Positions 62,646 through 62,713 of a DNA stretch of 62,713 nucleotides are shown piece after piece (within the stretch, counting starts at the first letter, position 1; every line of letters begins with the position of its first letter). Under the pieces are notes generated by a model. The model was not told the origin of the DNA. It saw only the letters and a program-made list of their open reading frames with translations, and searched no databases. Source of the DNA: Bdellovibrionales bacterium GWA2_49_15 (GTDB lineage: Bacteria; Bdellovibrionota; Bacteriovoracia; Bacteriovoracales; Bacteriovoracaceae); contig MEPP01000019.1 in the NCBI GenBank assembly GCA_001769855.1, positions 1-62,713 on the forward strand, in the 5' to 3' direction. A program made the position numbers and the translations under genes.

Positions 62646-62713
62646 ATAAAAATTGGTGCATCTTGCTATTCTTGCACTTAGTTTCCCAAGCACTACCTTC
62701 GCCGCAACTGGAC

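Noticed and set aside
1..62713. CRISPR array, tRNA, rRNA or insertion sequence
   Set aside because: No evenly spaced identical repeats with unique spacers, no cloverleaf sequences and no transposase motifs were seen.

Overview
The window looks like a chromosomal segment of a Gram-negative, Bdellovibrio-like bacterium (Bdellovibrionota in the broad sense). The placement is inference from gene content: lptD, nlpD and surE together, many lipoproteins and secreted proteins of unknown function, HTH regulators with long unassigned C-terminal domains, and giant PKD/RCC1/RHS proteins. It contains a mobile element of about 37.7 kb (72-37829) followed by about 25 kb of ordinary chromosome.

Mobile element. 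It is bounded by a perfect 24-bp direct repeat (72-95 and 37806-37829). A tyrosine recombinase and an AlpA-like excisionase sit at the right end. Paired TTGTGGT motifs, probably recombinase arm sites, lie just inside both ends. At the left end are a ParA ATPase with three 21-bp phased repeats upstream, a HigA-type antitoxin beside a broken toxin remnant, and an XRE regulator. Next come a small lipoprotein and a giant surface or secreted protein. The giant is split by a one-base frameshift into two frames (3807-15500 and 15452-21322) that together would give about 5,840 residues: DNRLRE, PKD/Ig arrays, 14 RCC1-like repeats, NHL repeats, RHS/YD repeats and an RHS core with a variable hydrophobic tail. 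A convergent small gene for an outer-membrane-like protein follows. A divergent regulatory cassette (22169-24343) pairs an HTH protein and a secreted protein with an unknown cytosolic protein and a 26-residue glycine-rich peptide, around two palindromes that resemble the ParB site parS.

A collinear operon (24514-35220) then encodes a lipoprotein and a compact type IV secretion system: VirB2, VirB3, VirB4, VirB5, VirB6, VirB8/TraE, VirB9/TraK, VirB10/TraB, a TraV/VirB7-like lipoprotein, a VirD4-type coupling ATPase and a Replic_Relax-like protein. A 236-bp noncoding gap with nested inverted repeats (candidate oriT) precedes a small basic protein, SSB, the excisionase and the integrase. I read the element as an integrative and conjugative element. 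No VirB11 and no classical relaxase is visible.

Chromosome. 38070-41645 (+) holds a small protein, a lipoprotein, a 2Fe-2S ferredoxin, a secreted endonuclease/phosphatase-family protein and a DEDD exonuclease. 41642-49066 (-) is an envelope and metabolism cluster: accD, folC, lptD, a pabA/trpG-like amidotransferase, a TrpF-like protein lacking its catalytic Cys, surE and an nlpD-like peptidase. folC carries an in-frame tandem palindromic insertion. 49329-52994 (+) is a large secreted Ig-like/low-complexity protein. 53008-55875 (-) holds a class II cyclic-nucleotide phosphodiesterase, a GAF/HD-GYP protein and rsmI, followed by a STAS protein (+). 56376-60690 (-) is the translation cluster rimM-trmD-SPOUT methyltransferase-rplS-rnhB-yraN-like. 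The window ends with a secreted subtilase, a small secreted protein and a terminator. I saw no tRNA, rRNA, CRISPR array or transposase.
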